DNA of 64,000 nucleotides from Marispirochaeta sp963667435 (lineage in GTDB: Bacteria; Spirochaetota; Spirochaetia; JC444; Marispirochaetaceae), in assembly GCA_963667435.1 (NCBI GenBank), contig OY763414.1, positions 2,108,001-2,172,000 of the forward strand. The letters are read 5' to 3'. Below, one piece after another: positions 26,882-36,343 of the stretch; positions within the stretch are counted from its first letter, which is position 1, and the number at the start of each line of letters is the position of its first letter. The notes under the pieces were generated by a model. That model was not told the origin of the DNA. It made no database searches and was given only the letters and a program-made list of their open reading frames with translations. A program made the translations under genes and the position numbers.

Positions 26882-26911
26882 ATTCTACATCATATTTCTC
26901 ACACAAAGCAA
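26882..26911 (-). promoter_or_regulatory. Promoter of the BspA-like gene
   Basis: On the minus strand TTGCTT (26906-26911), 18 bases, TAGAAT (26882-26887), then eight bases to the ATG at 26873. No Shine-Dalgarno beyond a weak AGAAG lying in the same eight bases. Predicted leaderless or nearly so. Confidence 0.4.
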
Positions 26912-27004
26912 ATCAGATTCTGAACACCCAAGCAAGAACTCCTTACAACTAAGGTCTTTCATAATTTTCAAGTCAACTTTTTTCTAATCACTTCCGTAGA
27001 AGCC

Positions 27005-27032
27005 AAAAAAGCCCCCGGCGCAAACCGGAGGC
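27005..27032 (-). terminator. Rho-independent terminator after htpG
   Basis: Minus-strand stem GCCTCCGG / CCGGGGGC (27025-27032 with 27011-27018, one G-U pair), six-base loop, followed by T6 (27005-27010). It lies about 26 bases past the htpG stop codon. Confidence 0.88.
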
Positions 27033-27058
27033 TCACATACAAAAACGAAAGAAGCTTT

Positions 27059-28936
27059 TTACAGCGCCATCCCCATAATGCGGTTCAGACGCTTTACAAA
27101 CTCAGCAGGGTGCTTCAGCTCGGCACCTTCAATCATCATTGCCTGCTCAAGCAGCAGGGTTGCAACATCTTCCACCAGAGCTTTGTCGTCCTTCTTGCCT
27201 TCAAGCTTTTTAACAATTTCATGATCCGGATTAATTTCCAGAATCGGTTTGATCTCCGGCAGATCAGTCTGGCCCATAGCCTTGAGCATCTGCTGCATCT
27301 GCATGGAAGGATCTTCCTCGTCGGCAATTATACAGGAAGGAGAATCAGAGAGGCGGCTGGATACAACAACATCCTTAACCCGGTCGCCCAGGGCATCCTT
27401 GATTTTCTTTATCAGGGGCTTGATTTCCTTCTCTTTCTTCTTGTCCTCATCAGTCTTCAGATCGTCCGCAGAACCGCTTTTGTTGACTGCCTTGAGATCA
27501 ACATCTTCGTATTTTCCGATGGACGGTACAACAATCTCATCAATCTCATCGTCCATAATCAGCACTTCAATGCCCTTGGACTTATATGCCTCAAGGAGGG
27601 GTGAGTTTCTTAAGGTTTCTTCCTTCTCTCCGGTAATGTAGTAGATACCCTTCTGATCTTCCTTCATCCGTTCATTGTAAGCCGCAAGGCTTGTGTAACC
27701 TTCAACTTCGGTGGATTTGAAACGCACCAGCTCAAGCAGGGTCTCACGGTTGGCAAAGTCAGAATAAAGCCCCTCTTTCAGAGGCCGGTTGAACTGCTCC
27801 ACAAACTCCTTCCAGAGTTCCGCATTGTTCTCAGCAACCTTCTTGAACTCACTCAGGATTTTTTTAGTGGACGCTGTGGTAATATGCGAAAGAACCCGGT
27901 TCTGCTGCAGAATCTCCCGGCTTACATTAAGGGGAAGGTCTTCGGAATCGATAATACCCCGGACAAAACGAAGGTAGGTGGGCAGAAGCTCCTTGGAATC
28001 GTCGGTAATAAATACCCGCTTTACATAGAGCTTGACTCCGGGCTTGTAGTCTGCCTGAAACATGTCAAAGGGAGCCTTCTTCGGGATATAGAAAAGAGTT
28101 GTATACTCCTGGGTTCCCTCAGCCTGGGTATGCAGCCAGAAAAGGGGATCATCATAATCGTGACCGATGGTTTTATAAAATTCCTTATAGTCATCATCTG
28201 AGAGTTCACTCTTTGAGCGTTTCCACATAGCCGAAGCGGAGTTGATCTGGTCGGTCTTCTGCTCCTTCTTCTCTTTGCGCTTATCCCCTTCGCCTTCGTA
28301 CTCGGTTGCTTCATAATGCAGGTAGATAGGAAAGGCAACATGGTTGGAGTACTTCTTGATAACCTGCTCAATCTGCCAGCGACTTGCATACTCCTTACCC
28401 TCGTCATTCAGGTGCAACGTAATTGTGGTACCATAGGATTCCCGGGAAGCTTCACTGATCTCGTAATCGCCTTTACCGTTGCTTACCCATTTATAGGCTT
28501 TCTCATCTCCGGCTTTGCGGGAAATTACATCAACTGTATCAGCAACCATAAAAGAGGCATAGAAACCGACACCAAACTGACCGATCAGATTGGAATCCTT
28601 CTTTGCGTCACCCGTAAGCTGCCCCAGGAAGTTTTTGGTTCCCGACCGTGCAATAGTTCCCAGGTTTTCCACCAGATCTTCTTCATTCATTCCAATTCCA
28701 CTGTCACTGATGGTAAGTGTGGGATTATCCCCTTCGACAAACTGAATATCCACCCGGGGATCAAACTGCAGGGACTTGTATTCATCCTGGGTAAGAGTAA
28801 GATACTTCAACTTGTCCAGAGCATCCGACGCGTTGGAAATAAGCTCTCTTAAGAAGATTTCTTTGTGAGAATAGAGTGAATGGATAATAAGGTGCAGAAG
28901 CTGGGATACTTCCGTCTGAAATTGATGCTTTGACAT
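27059..28936 (-). CDS. htpG: Molecular chaperone HtpG (Hsp90)
   Basis: 625 residues, normal for bacterial Hsp90. Cytosolic ATP-dependent dimeric chaperone. The N-terminal GHKL ATPase is complete: RELISNASDALDKL (about 30-43, with the catalytic Glu and the Mg-binding Asn), DSGIGMNEEDL (about 78-88) and GQFGVGFYASF. Middle-domain motifs VRGIIDSEDLPLNVSREILQ follow, and the C-terminal dimerisation part ends in RLNRIMGMAL. GAGGAG lies eight bases before the ATG. It is monocistronic, with its own promoter and terminator. No CIRCE-type inverted repeat is seen upstream. Confidence 0.97.
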   Translation of the reverse strand: MSKHQFQTEVSQLLHLIIHSLYSHKEIFLRELISNASDALDKLKYLTLTQDEYKSLQFDPRVDIQFVEGDNPTLTISDSGIGMNEEDLVENLGTIARSGTKNFLGQLTGDAKKDSNLIGQFGVGFYASFMVADTVDVISRKAGDEKAYKWVSNGKGDYEISEASRESYGTTITLHLNDEGKEYASRWQIEQVIKKYSNHVAFPIYLHYEATEYEGEGDKRKEKKEQKTDQINSASAMWKRSKSELSDDDYKEFYKTIGHDYDDPLFWLHTQAEGTQEYTTLFYIPKKAPFDMFQADYKPGVKLYVKRVFITDDSKELLPTYLRFVRGIIDSEDLPLNVSREILQQNRVLSHITTASTKKILSEFKKVAENNAELWKEFVEQFNRPLKEGLYSDFANRETLLELVRFKSTEVEGYTSLAAYNERMKEDQKGIYYITGEKEETLRNSPLLEAYKSKGIEVLIMDDEIDEIVVPSIGKYEDVDLKAVNKSGSADDLKTDEDKKKEKEIKPLIKKIKDALGDRVKDVVVSSRLSDSPSCIIADEEDPSMQMQQMLKAMGQTDLPEIKPILEINPDHEIVKKLEGKKDDKALVEDVATLLLEQAMMIEGAELKHPAEFVKRLNRIMGMAL

Positions 28937-28989
28937 TTCGGCTGTCTCCTCTAAAAACGTGATATTTGTATTAATTCCGGTGTAGCGGA

Positions 28990-29018
28990 AATATACTAGG
29001 TGTGCGCCAAAATATCAA
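28990..29018 (-). promoter_or_regulatory. htpG promoter
   Basis: On the minus strand TTGATA (29013-29018), 17-base spacer, TATATT (28990-28995). It predicts a leader of about 45 bases containing the GAGGAG ribosome-binding site. Its -35 box is five bases from the -35 box of the divergent lipoprotein promoter. Confidence 0.6.
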
Positions 29019-29023
29019 GAAAA

Positions 29024-29053
29024 TTGAAACCATATATACGACTGTGCTATACT
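29024..29053 (+). promoter_or_regulatory. Promoter of the FecR/PEGA lipoprotein gene
   Basis: TTGAAA (29024-29029), 18 bases, TATACT (29048-29053) preceded by TGC as in an extended -10. A second TGCTATACT copy lies at 29070-29078. The leader would be about 50 bases and carries AGAGG before the ATG at 29114. Confidence 0.5.
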
Positions 29054-29113
29054 TTCTCTATAAGACCCTTGCTATACTTCCAACTGGCAAATTTTTACTC
29101 AAGAGGCTTTACC

Positions 29114-31672
29114 ATGAAGATCATTCGATCGGCCCTTATTCAATTTTCACTCCTGTTGGTTGCCGTTACCATCTTCAGCTGTGGTGCAAAGCAGGCTGCA
29201 GCCCCCACCCCGGCACCCGTCCCGGAACCGGTTGTTGCGGCGGTGGAACTGCCCCCGGTGGAAGCCCCGGCACTGGATGAAGGTCTCATTGCCTATGTCA
29301 GCGGCATTGTAGATATAACCGACGGCACCGACTGGTTTCCAGCAGAAATAGGCGACATGATAACCATCGAAGACCGCATAAAAACCGGCCCGGATTCAAG
29401 CTGCGAGATCCAGTTCGGAACTACCGCCGTTATTCACCTGAAGGAGAACACCGAGATTTCCGTTAGCAGGATCTCCCTGACACCGGAATCAAACAAGGTG
29501 GGACTGAATATGGTAGCAGGTTCGGTTCTGGCAAAGGTACAGAAACTTGCGGAAAAAGACAGCTTCAGCGTACGAACCTCGAATACTGTCTGCGGTGTGC
29601 GGGGAACAGAGTTCAGCGTAAGCGAAGAGCCCGGACAGAAAACAGTACTGGCCGTAAAGGAAGGAAGTGTCGCGGTATTGCCTCCAGAACTCGATGTGGA
29701 AGTCCTCAAGGAACAGGTCGCCGGTAAGGGCGAAACTGCTCAGGCCGTGATAGACCAGATTCTTGCGGAAGCCCCGAAGGTGGAAGCAAACCAGGAAATG
29801 GCCCTCACAGAAGAGTACCTTGAAGAGACCAGGGAGATTGCGAAAACCGTCACCAAAGCTGTTTCAGAAATTGCAGAAGCAAAAGATGCAACTGAAGCAG
29901 AGGCGAAAACCCGCCAGTTGGCCGCCGCCACTGTGGCCTCCACCAAGGATCTCGCCATGAGGACCGCTCCTGCAGCGGCAATCTCCACAGAAAAAGCGGA
30001 AGCCCTGAAACAGACGGATAAGATGAAAATCCTTGATATTCCCGTTGCCGCCACCAGAGAGGACAAGGCAACCCAGCCCCGTATACAGTTGTATAAAGTT
30101 GGCATCAAAGTTCAGCCCTCCGATGCCCGGATTATACTTAATGGAGAGTCCGCGGCGACGGGGAACTTTTCCGCTCTGTACGAAGCGGGAACAAGTCTCT
30201 CCTTCAGCATTGAACGGGAAGGCTACGCCCCGTATTCCCTGCCGCTTTCCGTCAGCCCTGACGATGAGAAGCTCTATACAATACAGCTTGCGGCACTGGT
30301 AATAGAACAGACACCAGAAAAAGCGGCACCGGAAGCCGCAACTCCAGCACCTGCTGTTCCTGAAGCAGAAAAAGAGGAATCCCCTGAGGAGGAATCCGCA
30401 AGCCTCACAACCAACCCGGAGACAGAAGAAACAGTCGAAACTGCTGTTGTTGAAGCCGAAGAGGTTCCCCGGCCCGTACCAGTCCGGATTACAACCCTGC
30501 CAGTGGATGCACTTATCAGTATAAACGGAGCTGCAGCACAGAAAGGAAGCATTACAACGGAGGCTCTTCCCGGAAGTGAGTTGTCAGTAAGCGTAAGCAG
30601 ACGCGGTTTTACCGGAAAGACAGCACAGCTCACCATTGGCGAAACCCCGGTGGAACAAACTGTAAACCTTCAAGGGCAGCCCCTGCTTTTCAGCCTGCCA
30701 ATGGGAAAGGATACCATCCGCGGCATTGCTGCAAGTAAAGATCTGATTGTTTTATCCAATGCAGGAGGAACCCTTTCCGCAGCGGATGTATCAGGAAATA
30801 AACTCTGGACACTGGAAACTCCCAATAAACCCAATGAAAACTCGATACCGGTTATGATTGATGGAAATACCTACTTCTCCGGAGCAAAGACACTGATTGT
30901 TGTCGATTCCCATTCAGGTAATACGGTGCAATCCGTTGAACTGGACAGCAACCGGTCCCACCTGTTCGGCCGCAAGGTTACCTCCCTTAAGCGGCAGGTT
31001 CTGTATCCATCAAATAACACTTTGGAGGTTTTCAACCCTGCCGCAGGAAACTTCACGTCTTTCGCATCGATTCCCGGAGAAGGATCAAAAATGTCCCCCG
31101 GAATCTATGGAAACAGCGTTTTGATTGCCGATCAGCAGGGTAGTTTTCTGATATTCGAAAACGGAACAGTCCAGACAACAATACCGACCGGTGCAGTCCA
31201 GCCGGTAGCTCTGGCTGTCTCGGTAAATGGAAGCCGGGCGGTTTTCTCCGGCCGAAAGGGCACTGTGGTCTGCATTGATCTTACCAGCCGTACCGTTCTC
31301 TGGGAGCAGAAATTGAGCGATGAGAACGTTTCGGTTACCTCAGATATTGCCTTGGGGAACCGGGGTGCATATGTCTTTGGTAGGGATGGGGCCATATACG
31401 GTCTGGATCTCGACAGCGGCAGCAGCCTTTTTGCCCCAATACGGGGGGCCTCGGCACCACCGCTTTATCTTGCCGGGCAGGACCAGATTGTCTACGGAAC
31501 CGGCGACAACAAGCTGATTTTTGCAGCAGCTGCAACAGGAAAAACAGTAAAAAGCCTCACTATCGAAAGTACAGTAAGCAGCAGACCTGTCCTGATCCCG
31601 GGAGACACCCTCATAGCTGTTGGAACCAGACAGGGACAGCTGCTGCTTATAGAACCCGCCGGCATCCAGTAA
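29114..31672 (+). CDS. Lipoprotein with FecR, PEGA and beta-propeller domains
   Basis: 852 residues from the ATG at 29114 (AGAGG eight bases upstream); the longer frame to 29000 would cover the promoter. Lipobox TIFSCG, Cys near residue 21, then an Ala/Pro linker. In order: a FecR domain (about 60-195: GDMITIEDRIKTG, VRTSNTVCGVRGTEFSV, VKEGSVAVL), an Ala/Glu-rich helical region (about 210-330), a PEGA-type sandwich (IKVQPSDARIILNG), an acidic Glu/Pro linker, a second PEGA (ITTLPVDALISING), and a C-terminal PQQ-like eight-blade-type propeller (about 530-852) with repeated LWTLET, VLWEQKL, IYGLDLDSG and LLLIEP strands. Probably a periplasm-facing scaffold tethered to a membrane; the partner is unknown. 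YigZ follows directly. Confidence 0.85.
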   Translation: MKIIRSALIQFSLLLVAVTIFSCGAKQAAAPTPAPVPEPVVAAVELPPVEAPALDEGLIAYVSGIVDITDGTDWFPAEIGDMITIEDRIKTGPDSSCEIQFGTTAVIHLKENTEISVSRISLTPESNKVGLNMVAGSVLAKVQKLAEKDSFSVRTSNTVCGVRGTEFSVSEEPGQKTVLAVKEGSVAVLPPELDVEVLKEQVAGKGETAQAVIDQILAEAPKVEANQEMALTEEYLEETREIAKTVTKAVSEIAEAKDATEAEAKTRQLAAATVASTKDLAMRTAPAAAISTEKAEALKQTDKMKILDIPVAATREDKATQPRIQLYKVGIKVQPSDARIILNGESAATGNFSALYEAGTSLSFSIEREGYAPYSLPLSVSPDDEKLYTIQLAALVIEQTPEKAAPEAATPAPAVPEAEKEESPEEESASLTTNPETEETVETAVVEAEEVPRPVPVRITTLPVDALISINGAAAQKGSITTEALPGSELSVSVSRRGFTGKTAQLTIGETPVEQTVNLQGQPLLFSLPMGKDTIRGIAASKDLIVLSNAGGTLSAADVSGNKLWTLETPNKPNENSIPVMIDGNTYFSGAKTLIVVDSHSGNTVQSVELDSNRSHLFGRKVTSLKRQVLYPSNNTLEVFNPAAGNFTSFASIPGEGSKMSPGIYGNSVLIADQQGSFLIFENGTVQTTIPTGAVQPVALAVSVNGSRAVFSGRKGTVVCIDLTSRTVLWEQKLSDENVSVTSDIALGNRGAYVFGRDGAIYGLDLDSGSSLFAPIRGASAPPLYLAGQDQIVYGTGDNKLIFAAAATGKTVKSLTIESTVSSRPVLIPGDTLIAVGTRQGQLLLIEPAGIQ

Positions 31673-31679
31673 CGCCGGC

Positions 31680-32270
31680 GTGGATGTCCCTTTGGAAAAT
31701 GCCAGTGCCGAGCTGGAGATAGAAAAATCCCGCTTTATCGCCGCTGCCTCTATGGTAGAAACAGAGGAGGCGGCTCAGGAGATTGTTAAGGTCGTAAGAG
31801 CGGAACACCCCAAAAGCCGCCATGTGGTATGGGCATATATAATCGGCGACGAGAAATGTCAGTACCTGGGCATGTCCGACGACGGCGAACCCAAGGGAAC
31901 CGCCGGCCGCCCAGCCCTGTCCGCCCTGCAGTACAGCGGCCTCACCAATATTCTGGTTACCGTGGTCCGCTACTTCGGTGGAGTAAAGCTTGGTACCGGC
32001 GGACTGGTGAGGGCTTACACCGACTCGGTGAAGGCTGTGATTGATGATCTTCCACGGAAGAAGCTGGTGGAAGAGGTTCGGTTGGAGCTGCGCTTTGGAT
32101 ACGATGTATATGAAGTGGTAAGAAGAACCCTGGACGCAAACGGCAGCCGCATTGAGTCGGAGTCTTTTGAGACCGATATTTCCATGTGCTGTATTGTCGA
32201 AAAGAAAGCATTGGAGCTTTTAAAAAAGAGACTTACAGAAGTAACATCCGGAAAGATTCACCTAAGGTAG
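31680..32270 (+). CDS. yigZ: YigZ/IMPACT family protein
   Basis: 196 residues. Members of this family (UPF0029) have an N-terminal IMPACT domain and a C-terminal ferredoxin-like domain and are thought to act near translation or RNA; the exact role is unclear. The family core is clear: EKSRFIAAASMVETEEAA, HVVWAYIIG, SDDGEPKGTAGRPALSAL and VTVVRYFGGVKLGTGGLVRAY. The GTG at 31680, eight bases after the upstream stop, is the most likely start although no Shine-Dalgarno is seen, so it is probably translated by coupling. Its last nine bases overlap the end of the convergent lipoprotein gene. Confidence 0.9.
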   Translation: MDVPLENASAELEIEKSRFIAAASMVETEEAAQEIVKVVRAEHPKSRHVVWAYIIGDEKCQYLGMSDDGEPKGTAGRPALSALQYSGLTNILVTVVRYFGGVKLGTGGLVRAYTDSVKAVIDDLPRKKLVEEVRLELRFGYDVYEVVRRTLDANGSRIESESFETDISMCCIVEKKALELLKKRLTEVTSGKIHLR

Positions 32271-33059
32271 TATAGTTACACCATTCGAAAGTGTTTCATT
32301 CAGATGATTATAATCATAATCCTCAATATCCACATACTGGGTAATATTATACGATGCAGCGGCATAACTGTGTGCTGCATAATCCCCACTCGTTGGCATA
32401 AAAGGTTGGCTGGTATCTGAGGTGTTCAAGTCCATAAACAAACAAACATATACATTCATATACGGCTGATAAAAATATGCTACTTCAACCACTGCGTCAT
32501 CACTTAATCGTAAGTACCCTTCATCATTGGCGAGACTGGTATTGGAAAAAACCTGAGTGCTTCGTATAACCAGATTCACCGGGGTATAATTCGAAACAGA
32601 TGTGTTTAAATCATTACTTATCATGATCCGTGCAATACCGTTATTACCCCAGGTTGATGGACTGTAAAGCATTGCATGACTGGTTGAAGCCTCTATCCCC
32701 TGTAGAACAACTTCATCACCGTCTTCCACCTTAACCCGGGGAATAGGCATTATATAGTCATTAGATAGACTTATACCTCCACCGTCGATATCAAGGGCCA
32801 TATATATATAGTACGCATTAGAATCCAGTGAATCGGTATCAAGCAGGACTATATCAGCAACCGCCCCGGATGAAACAGTTGTAGTAGAAAGCTGCATGCT
32901 TGTGTCATTTCCGGGAAAAAACAAGGATTTTGAGATTGCCACATATGCATCGTTGGCAGAATTATTATAAAAATCTTTCAACTCTATGGTAGTACGAACT
33001 TCTTCACATCCGGTAAAAAGAAGGCTGAATACAAACAAAACGAGAAGAAGCTTCCTCAT
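32262..33059 (-). CDS. Lipoprotein, fifth gene of envelope operon (lipoC)
   Basis: 265 residues. Signal peptide MRKLLLVLFVFSLLF with lipobox TGC (Cys18). The rest is a Ser/Asn/Tyr-rich beta protein with no family I recognise; the segments NLVIRSTQVFSNTSLA and YMNVYVCLFMDLNTSD look like strands of a sandwich. The ATG overlaps the stop of the preceding gene by four bases, so it is translationally coupled. It is the last gene of a five-gene minus-strand operon and is unlike the two propeller-type lipoproteins upstream. Confidence 0.75.
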   Translation of the reverse strand: MRKLLLVLFVFSLLFTGCEEVRTTIELKDFYNNSANDAYVAISKSLFFPGNDTSMQLSTTTVSSGAVADIVLLDTDSLDSNAYYIYMALDIDGGGISLSNDYIMPIPRVKVEDGDEVVLQGIEASTSHAMLYSPSTWGNNGIARIMISNDLNTSVSNYTPVNLVIRSTQVFSNTSLANDEGYLRLSDDAVVEVAYFYQPYMNVYVCLFMDLNTSDTSQPFMPTSGDYAAHSYAAASYNITQYVDIEDYDYNHLNETLSNGVTILP

Positions 33060-34108
33060 TGCCGTGCCTCCTCAATAAAAGCTGCAGGGAGGCTGTAAAT
33101 ACCGCAAACCCGTTTCCCGTCTTTTTTATCTGAAACATAGAGGAATACCAGCTCGCGTTCTGTTGAGGAACGAAATCCAAGAAGACGCATATTCACTAGC
33201 TCATACTCTTTAATCAGATCTCCGCTCTGATCAAAAATTTTAAGAACATCTCCATCCATACCGACGAAACGATCTTGAGAGATCACATAAAAATCACTGT
33301 TTGCCTCAAGCGGGCGGAACGTAAAGTTAGAAGGAGTTGTAGAGTCTATAGAAACAAGTACTACAATATTTCTACCGGAGATACCGTCAGTTCGCCTGAT
33401 GATATATTTGTGACAGCCATCATAAGATGCCCATCCGGAAGGCCATAGCGCCAGAACCTCTGCAGTGGCGGTTCCCCAAATACTTGTACTATCAGGAAAG
33501 ATTGCAGGTATAATATCAGTAGTTAGAGAAACATCACCTATGGTAAGCACTACTGTGTTCCAGTTAATGACTGGCGTCGAAATATCCGCTGTATACCAGT
33601 CCATTCCCGGGTCACCAGACCGTGTTGCCCAGATGATTTCTGAATAGCTCCCCTCTATCATTGTTAAGCCTTCAGAATAAGTTGAGGATCCATAAGCGTT
33701 TTCACTGGAAGTCGCCCATGTAGAAAAATCAATCGCAGCCAGATTAAGATCATCACTGGTTCCGTTATCACTCAAATTCACAAACCAGCCTTTCTGATCC
33801 AGAGATACAATTCTTCGTGAATAATACGTACCGGAATTGGCATTATAATCAGGGTTGGACATGGAAACGTAGTTTAAATTCCCGTTTTCCCAATAATAAA
33901 TTCCACTCCAGACATCTCCAAAATATACACCATTATCATCACCGTTATCCGGGACTCCCCAAATAATTTGACTACTGTCCGCTACCCATTCCGCAACCTC
34001 CCCCTCATATCCAAAGGGCAGCTCAAGAAAAGCAGCCTCCTCCAGATAGGAAGGAACGCAGGAGAACAAAAGGGCTGTAAAAACCATTAGAAGCACTAGC
34101 TTTTTCAT
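33056..34108 (-). CDS. Lipoprotein, propeller-like, fourth gene of envelope operon (lipoB)
   Basis: 350 residues. Signal peptide KKLVLLMVFTALLFSC with Cys17. The mature protein has repeating aromatic strands (IIWGVPDNGDDNGVYFG, IYYWENGNLNYVSM, VLKIFDQSGDLIKEYEL, LVFLYVSDKKDGKRVCGIYS) suggesting a beta-propeller, a fold call by eye. It resembles the lipoprotein of the first module (35318-36343) in size and strand pattern, and like it follows a barrel-type gene. Four-base overlaps with both neighbours mark it as a coupled operon member. No named family recognised. Confidence 0.75.
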   Translation of the reverse strand: MKKLVLLMVFTALLFSCVPSYLEEAAFLELPFGYEGEVAEWVADSSQIIWGVPDNGDDNGVYFGDVWSGIYYWENGNLNYVSMSNPDYNANSGTYYSRRIVSLDQKGWFVNLSDNGTSDDLNLAAIDFSTWATSSENAYGSSTYSEGLTMIEGSYSEIIWATRSGDPGMDWYTADISTPVINWNTVVLTIGDVSLTTDIIPAIFPDSTSIWGTATAEVLALWPSGWASYDGCHKYIIRRTDGISGRNIVVLVSIDSTTPSNFTFRPLEANSDFYVISQDRFVGMDGDVLKIFDQSGDLIKEYELVNMRLLGFRSSTERELVFLYVSDKKDGKRVCGIYSLPAAFIEEARQ

Positions 34109-35328
34109 AACTCCCAGCGCACTCCTATATTCAGAGGTCCCGCATACTGCAGGTGCCAGTGATCAAAAATATGTGCCGGCAGGGGAGTATCTGAAACAAA
34201 GAAATCTTCAAAAGGGGCGTCATAAAAGGAGCTGTAGAATATTCTTGGGGTATACTCAAAAATTATACTGAAGTTTTCGCCCTTAAAAGGATCAAACTCC
34301 AGACCCATAGGCAGATCAATCCCCCAGGTGATTGTTTTTGACAGATAAAGAGGCTCCTCTTCTCCGAAAACAAAACGGGTAAATACTCCAAAGCCCAAGT
34401 AGGGCCGGAACAGGGAGTCCGCAGGCAGCCCGTAGGATCCCATACCTATTACCGGCTGTATAAAACCCCGCTGAGCATCGCTGTAAAAAGTGAACAGGTT
34501 CTTCAGACTGATGATATTCTGTTCCAGATCGGCGTAAAAATAGATCTCTTCATCCTGCAGGTACTTTATGTAGCCGGGAATAATGCCGAACTCCCATAAT
34601 CTGCCCTTCAGCTCCAGTGCCCAGGAGGCATAGGGGGTAAGATCAGGAATCCGGGTTTCGTCTTCATTTCCCACAAGGATTTCCCCGGTATCCGGTACAT
34701 ATCCGGGAGCCTCCAGGCGGTAGGGAAGCAGAGCGCCGGGTATGGCCCGCACCGGAATCTCACCTTCCGCTCCGGCTTCCAGTACACCGCTTTTTAGAAT
34801 AAGCCTGGAACCTTCAGGAACAATAAGGGTAAGGGTTACCGGTTCTGCTTCCAATACCGGAGGCGTAAAAACAAGTTCTTCCTTACCAATGCCCTGTACC
34901 GCCGCAGCAACTGCACTGTCCATTGCAGGGAACCCTTTTATAACCGCCTGTATTACCCGGGGCAGAAAATCCTTGCTCATTTCTTCAAGGCTGAATTTCT
35001 GGTATATCCAGGTTTCGGTAAAAACTTCTTCATCGGTAAAACGGTCTATGCCCCGGACCCAGAGGCTGGAACGGGAACCGAATTCAAGCAGACCCGCATA
35101 GAGAACAGCATCACATTTATCCTGATTACCGGTATAAGTAACAGAGTCACTGTTGACCAGCTCCGCTGCAATGCTTGAAGCAAGCAGCCGTACTTCAGGA
35201 ATATCTTCTTCCCAGGTTACGGCAATAGTGCGTTTTACCTGCCCGGTGCCGGATGTATTATCCTGGGCGTAAAGAGAAAAGACTGAAAGGAGGCAGAGTA
35301 ACACTGCGACAGAGTATTTAATAGACAT
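34105..35328 (-). CDS. Outer-membrane protein with alpha/beta and PEGA-like domains (barrelB)
   Basis: 407 residues from the ATG at 35328 (GGAGG upstream inside the previous gene; a TTG at 35337 is less likely). Signal peptide ends near SLYAQ. Residues of about 30-140 resemble the TolB/CsgG-type alpha/beta N-domain (RTIAVTWEEDIPE, CDAVLYAGLLEFGS). About 165-235 is a PEGA-like sandwich (TLTLIVPEGSRLILKSG, YRLEAPGYVPDTG). The last 165 residues have alternating aromatic strands (WALELKGRLWEFGIIPGYI, YLGFGVFTRFVF) ending in GPLNIGVRWEL, typical of a small outer-membrane beta-barrel. It has the same architecture as the first operon gene, so the two are probably paralogues. Confidence 0.7.
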   Translation of the reverse strand: MSIKYSVAVLLCLLSVFSLYAQDNTSGTGQVKRTIAVTWEEDIPEVRLLASSIAAELVNSDSVTYTGNQDKCDAVLYAGLLEFGSRSSLWVRGIDRFTDEEVFTETWIYQKFSLEEMSKDFLPRVIQAVIKGFPAMDSAVAAAVQGIGKEELVFTPPVLEAEPVTLTLIVPEGSRLILKSGVLEAGAEGEIPVRAIPGALLPYRLEAPGYVPDTGEILVGNEDETRIPDLTPYASWALELKGRLWEFGIIPGYIKYLQDEEIYFYADLEQNIISLKNLFTFYSDAQRGFIQPVIGMGSYGLPADSLFRPYLGFGVFTRFVFGEEEPLYLSKTITWGIDLPMGLEFDPFKGENFSIIFEYTPRIFYSSFYDAPFEDFFVSDTPLPAHIFDHWHLQYAGPLNIGVRWEL

Positions 35329-36343
35329 ACTTTGCAACCCCTCCCCGAATGCTGGATACCCAGACAGTCTTTCCGCTTTCGCCCAGTTCGGGGAACTGAT
35401 TGTTACCGGGAATCCTGGTCTTTACCTTCTCTTCCCCGGTTATGTAATCATAAATGGCCAGAGATTCTCCATCGTCAAAATCCTCACCCCAGATAAGCAG
35501 GTAGCGGTCATTGGCGGTTGTATATAAATTCCATGAGAAATAATAAGAAGACCACAAGTAACTATGACTAACCGGTTCATTTGTCACCACAGAAACACCT
35601 GTTTGAACAGTTGTCGACCAGGATGAACTGAAATTGTACACCGCAAACTGAGCGGCAGAACTTCCCTGCAATGCAATACCAGTCTGGGTAACAAGCCTTA
35701 TCGTTGTTGTATCCGAAAGACCACTGATTGACTCAACACAAATCAATTCCGGCTCACCGAAAGTACGTGAATCGATGGAAGTGCCCGAATCTTTCGTATC
35801 AGTCCAGTAGAGATAATTTGTTACCGGTTCATACCAATAGGTCTGAACATAGCTTTTTACACCCCCCTGGGTTGAGTGGGCCACGAACTTATAGGTTGTA
35901 CCCCCTGCAGAAGTATATTGAGCAAGCTGAGTATCCGGTTTCAGGGTAAGGGTATCTCCATATTTCAAACCATTGTCATAATTCTGGGAATTGATAATCA
36001 CATTTCCCGATCCCGGATCCCGGTAGCAGTTTATCGGCGGCAGTTCATCCTGCCAGTAGTCTTCCCAGTAGCCGAGATCCTGACTGTAGGCATAGAAGGT
36101 ATAGTCCGAGAGGTTATCCGCATCTAATTCAAAGACTCCCCGGGTTCCAAGCACATAGACCTTACCCTGAAACTCCCTTGGCCGGGAGGCAAGATGCTGG
36201 TTGAATGAGACTGCATCCGCCAGATTGCTGTTGATACCGATGTCATCAAGCTGGTTGATATAGCCGTCGAAACCCAGGTACTCACACGAAGAAATAAACA
36301 GGACAACAAGTATCAGCAACAGGGGGCGAATCAGTTTTTCCAT
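35318..36343 (-). CDS. Lipoprotein, propeller-like, second gene of envelope operon (lipoA)
   Basis: 341 residues. Signal peptide MEKLIRPLLLILVVLFIS with lipobox SSC (Cys20). The body has strands such as GKVYVLGTRGVFELDADN, TYKFVAHSTQGGVKSYVQTY, RYLLIWGEDFDDGESLAIYD and a C-terminal KTVWVSSIRGGVAKYVY, reading like a beta-propeller. It overlaps the upstream barrel gene by 13 bases and the downstream barrel gene by 11 bases. No named family recognised. Confidence 0.75.
   Translation of the reverse strand: MEKLIRPLLLILVVLFISSCEYLGFDGYINQLDDIGINSNLADAVSFNQHLASRPREFQGKVYVLGTRGVFELDADNLSDYTFYAYSQDLGYWEDYWQDELPPINCYRDPGSGNVIINSQNYDNGLKYGDTLTLKPDTQLAQYTSAGGTTYKFVAHSTQGGVKSYVQTYWYEPVTNYLYWTDTKDSGTSIDSRTFGEPELICVESISGLSDTTTIRLVTQTGIALQGSSAAQFAVYNFSSSWSTTVQTGVSVVTNEPVSHSYLWSSYYFSWNLYTTANDRYLLIWGEDFDDGESLAIYDYITGEEKVKTRIPGNNQFPELGESGKTVWVSSIRGGVAKYVY

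Noticed and set aside
27059..28936. Long antisense frames opposite htpG
   Set aside because: They are frame shadows of a conserved gene with no start sites.
29000..29113. Upstream extension of the FecR lipoprotein frame
   Set aside because: It covers the promoter and would bury the signal peptide.
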